From Firm-04 sp045617625 (GTDB taxonomy: Bacteria > Bacillota > Clostridia > Oscillospirales > Ruminococcaceae), in the NCBI GenBank assembly GCA_045617625.1, contig JAZLJA010000023.1, forward strand, positions 92,494-156,493: a stretch of 64,000 bases of DNA, written 5' to 3'. Made by a program: the position numbers and the translations under genes. Under the pieces are notes generated by a model. That model was not told the origin of the DNA, made no database searches, and saw nothing but the letters and a program-made list of their open reading frames with translations. Positions 63,010-64,000 of this stretch are shown here, in pieces (the stretch's first letter is position 1; every line of letters starts with the position of its first letter).

Positions 63010-63038
63010 TTTTACTCCTTTCAAATCAAAGCAGTACC

Positions 63039-63081
63039 ATACCGACAGTGTTAGTATAGCGCAAAATGTCGGTATAGTCAA
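63039..63081 (-). promoter_or_regulatory. Recombinase promoter with flanking operator repeat
   Basis: Minus strand TTGACT, 17 bp, TATACT (-10 at 63053-63058). A 9-bp inverted repeat ATACCGACA / TGTCGGTAT (63039-63047 and 63067-63075) brackets the -10: one arm lies just inside the -35, the other near the transcription start. This is a classic repressor arrangement. Confidence 0.7.
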
Positions 63082-63096
63082 TGCCTTGCCGACAAA

Positions 63097-63306
63097 TTAC
63101 GCCAGTGTTTCTTTTACGGCTCTTTCAAAAGCGAGCCTGCCGATCACTTCGTCGATATTTTTCTCTCCGACGAAACGGCTGTGAACGATGTACTTCTTTC
63201 CGTCGATCTCATATTCCGAAACACGTTCAGGATATTCCTTGTACTTCTCGTTCAGCTCAAACATCTTTCCTGCTTTTTCTCTCTCTACAGCAGTTGTTTC
63301 CTTCAA
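63097..63306 (-). CDS. TnpW-like small transposon protein
   Basis: About 69 residues (up to 83 if translation starts at 63348). The conserved part is YEIDGKKYIVHSRFVGEKN followed by IDEVIGRLAFERA, resembling the TnpW family found next to recombinases of Tn4451-like elements. The TTG at 63306 is preferred because AAAGGAG lies just upstream; the 63348 TTG has no ribosome site. Located directly upstream of the recombinase promoter. Function unknown. Confidence 0.6.
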   Translation of the reverse strand: MKETTAVEREKAGKMFELNEKYKEYPERVSEYEIDGKKYIVHSRFVGEKNIDEVIGRLAFERAVKETLA

Positions 63307-63358
63307 TTTTCTCCTTTCCGCCTGCGATATCTTTCTCTCTACACGCAATGGCTTTTTG

Positions 63359-63380
63359 TTGCAGGGGCGTTACGCCTGCA
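63359..63380. other. GC-rich imperfect hairpin between small element genes
   Basis: TGCAGGGGCG / CGCCTGCA with a two-base bulge. It sits between the frameshifted small gene and the TnpW-like gene and may attenuate transcription. There is no T tract. Confidence 0.35.
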
Positions 63381-63411
63381 CGGTGAAATCAATAGAAGAT
63401 TTCAGAATGTT

Positions 63412-63601
63412 TTATTCTTCATCATTTTCAGAGTTGTCATAAAACGAAATATCATCATCTTGGTAAGAATTTGAATTGCTATTTCCTGCATTACCGTAAC
63501 CGACAAGTTTAAATAAATCCGAATCAGACAGTCCGCTTGCACGAAGCTTTTCCAAAAGCTGATGTTCGGAGCTGATCTCTTTTCTCTGTATAAATGCCCA
63601 T
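63412..63601 (-). pseudogene. Small element gene with a one-base frameshift
   Basis: A strong ribosome site (GAGGAGG, 7 bases before ATG 63601) opens a frame that stops early. The conserved-looking reading lies in another frame and ends at 63412: QRKEISSEHQLLEKLRASGL, then SDSDLFKLVGYGN and an acidic tail. ATG-to-stop length is 190, one more than a multiple of three. Removing one G from the GGG at 63597-63599 would give a clean 62-residue protein starting MAFIQRKEISSEHQ. It is either a true mutation or a sequence error. Function unknown. Confidence 0.55.
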
Positions 63602-63633
63602 ACGAAAACCTCCTCTAAAAATTATTGTTCTAC

Positions 63634-63657
63634 ACAGGTAGCTGAGTGCTAACCTGT
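63634..63657. promoter_or_regulatory. Hairpin or operator downstream of a small-gene promoter
   Basis: An imperfect inverted repeat ACAGGTAGC / GCTAACCTGT within the 5' leader of the frameshifted gene, close to the transcription start. Confidence 0.4.
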
Positions 63658-63666
63658 CATATTGCA

Positions 63667-63696
63667 ATTATAGCGCACTCTACATATGAAATACAA
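63667..63696 (-). promoter_or_regulatory. Promoter of the frameshifted small gene
   Basis: Minus strand TTGTAT, 18 bp, TATAAT. Confidence 0.6.
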
Positions 63697-63853
63697 TCCG
63701 CATTGCGCACAAAGTTTCGTTCACAGAATGTTAACAAAAGACCGAGGAAAATTGCATTTTCAAAATTGAAAACAACGCTGTTTCGAGAAATATTTGATTT
63801 GTGCATTTTTACAATGTCATTTTCAGCAAATCGAAAAATAGTGAAATTTCCTA
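63697..63853. other. AT-rich stretch without a recognisable gene
   Basis: Divergent intergenic DNA between the element's small genes and a rightward promoter. A plus-strand open frame crosses it (63646-63867) but has no ribosome site and no family resemblance. Confidence 0.5.
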
Positions 63854-63882
63854 TTGACGAAAGCTGAATTATCCAGTATATT
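63854..63882 (+). promoter_or_regulatory. Promoter of a hairpin-rich RNA
   Basis: TTGACG, 17 bp, TATATT. Confidence 0.65.
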
Positions 63883-63888
63883 GATTAT

Positions 63889-64000
63889 GAGGAATGACGA
63901 AAAAGAGAAAATCGTATAGCCCCGATTCTCGTAAAACGAGAAAAATGAACGAGCCGACAGGCTCGGAAATGCACACGCCCCACAGGGGCGGAAACTGGAG
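63889..64000 (+). ncRNA. Hairpin-rich RNA candidate, cut by right edge
   Basis: Downstream of the promoter lie three tight perfect hairpins: TTCTCGT/ACGAGAA (63926-63942), CGAGCC/GGCTCG (63950-63965) and CGCCCC/GGGGCG (63976-63990). Each is followed by an A-rich spacer (AAAAAT, GAAAT, GAAAC). No ribosome site or long frame is present. It looks like a structured ncRNA or long leader carried by the element. I cannot assign a known class. Confidence 0.5.

Larger units (their letters stand above)
61316..64000. mobile_element. Left end of a large-serine-recombinase element (continues past right edge)
   Basis: The region starts where integrase homology stops. It contains a large serine recombinase as the terminal gene, a TnpW-like small protein, another small frameshifted gene, and a promoter for a hairpin-rich RNA. 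This layout is typical for one end of an integrative or conjugative transposon. The exact attachment core and the other end are not visible. Confidence 0.7.

Noticed and set aside
63646..63867. 73-codon plus-strand open frame near the right edge
   Set aside because: No ribosome site, AT-rich composition, overlaps a promoter for the opposite strand and ends inside the next promoter region.
1..64000. tRNA, rRNA or CRISPR array
   Set aside because: Intergenic regions were read for cloverleaf, TPsiC-arm and regularly spaced repeats; none was seen.

Overview
The window looks like a chromosomal segment of an anaerobic, spore-forming, plant-fibre-degrading Firmicute of the Ruminococcus / Oscillospiraceae type. 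The reasons are: three secreted proteins with type I dockerins (cellulosome-style), one of them with a poly-Thr linker; an Rnf ion-pumping complex; GTP-dependent PEP carboxykinase and malic enzyme; sporulation sigma factors (SpoIIGA-SigE and an uninterrupted SigK); and AGGAGG-type ribosome binding sites with canonical sigma-A promoters (17-bp spacers almost everywhere). No rRNA, tRNA or CRISPR array was seen.

Layout. 1-9 kb: a minus-strand structured leader running off the left edge, a dockerin/CBM protein, polA-rimI, a membrane metallophosphoesterase, a dockerin/SGNH esterase, and a GNAT / YfcE-like / YgjP-like operon. 9-19 kb: a PHP phosphoesterase, malic enzyme, TSCPD protein, YdcF-like protein and metY run; a MATE exporter; an SGNH hydrolase; and an hflX operon. 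18.7-26.2 kb: an XRE regulator followed by apbE, a NusG-II protein, a Gx transporter and rnfCDGEAB, which together build the flavinylated Rnf complex. 26.3-33.4 kb: an RHH-fusion protein and a lipoprotein, a PhoP/PhoR-like pair preceding a Na/Pi symporter with Pho-box-like repeats, an SGNH lipoprotein and a radical SAM gene. 33.6-36.8 kb: a 1064-residue PAS-rich sensor whose kinase and receiver modules look dead.

36.9-44.4 kb: an M3-like lipoprotein peptidase, sigK, an SPL-like radical SAM protein with a PLC-like protein, ppa-prs, and a P-loop ATPase. 44.4-50 kb: a broken xpt (xanthine phosphoribosyltransferase) start, then a convergent three-gene module (TerB-N/TerB-C protein, BrxD-like ATPase, Lhr-like helicase) that resembles DNA-processing or defence modules. 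50.1-52.7 kb: a translational GTPase fused to a Rae1/YacP-type NYN ribonuclease domain. 52.7-59.4 kb: a small 74-aa protein, spoIIGA-sigE, pckG and a dockerin-bearing PL11 rhamnogalacturonan lyase. 59.5-61.1 kb: def, a low-molecular-weight phosphatase and an unknown gene.

61.2-64 kb: the left end of a mobile element. It carries a large serine recombinase, a TnpW-like small protein, a frameshifted small gene and a promoter for a hairpin-rich RNA. It abuts the C-terminal 42 codons of a tyrosine recombinase, so the element appears to have inserted in or truncated an older integrase gene.

The two most unusual systems are the GTPase-Rae1 fusion and the TerB / BrxD-like / helicase module. They are divergently transcribed from one 157-bp intergenic region. 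All functional calls rest on motif recognition by eye; no database search was run.
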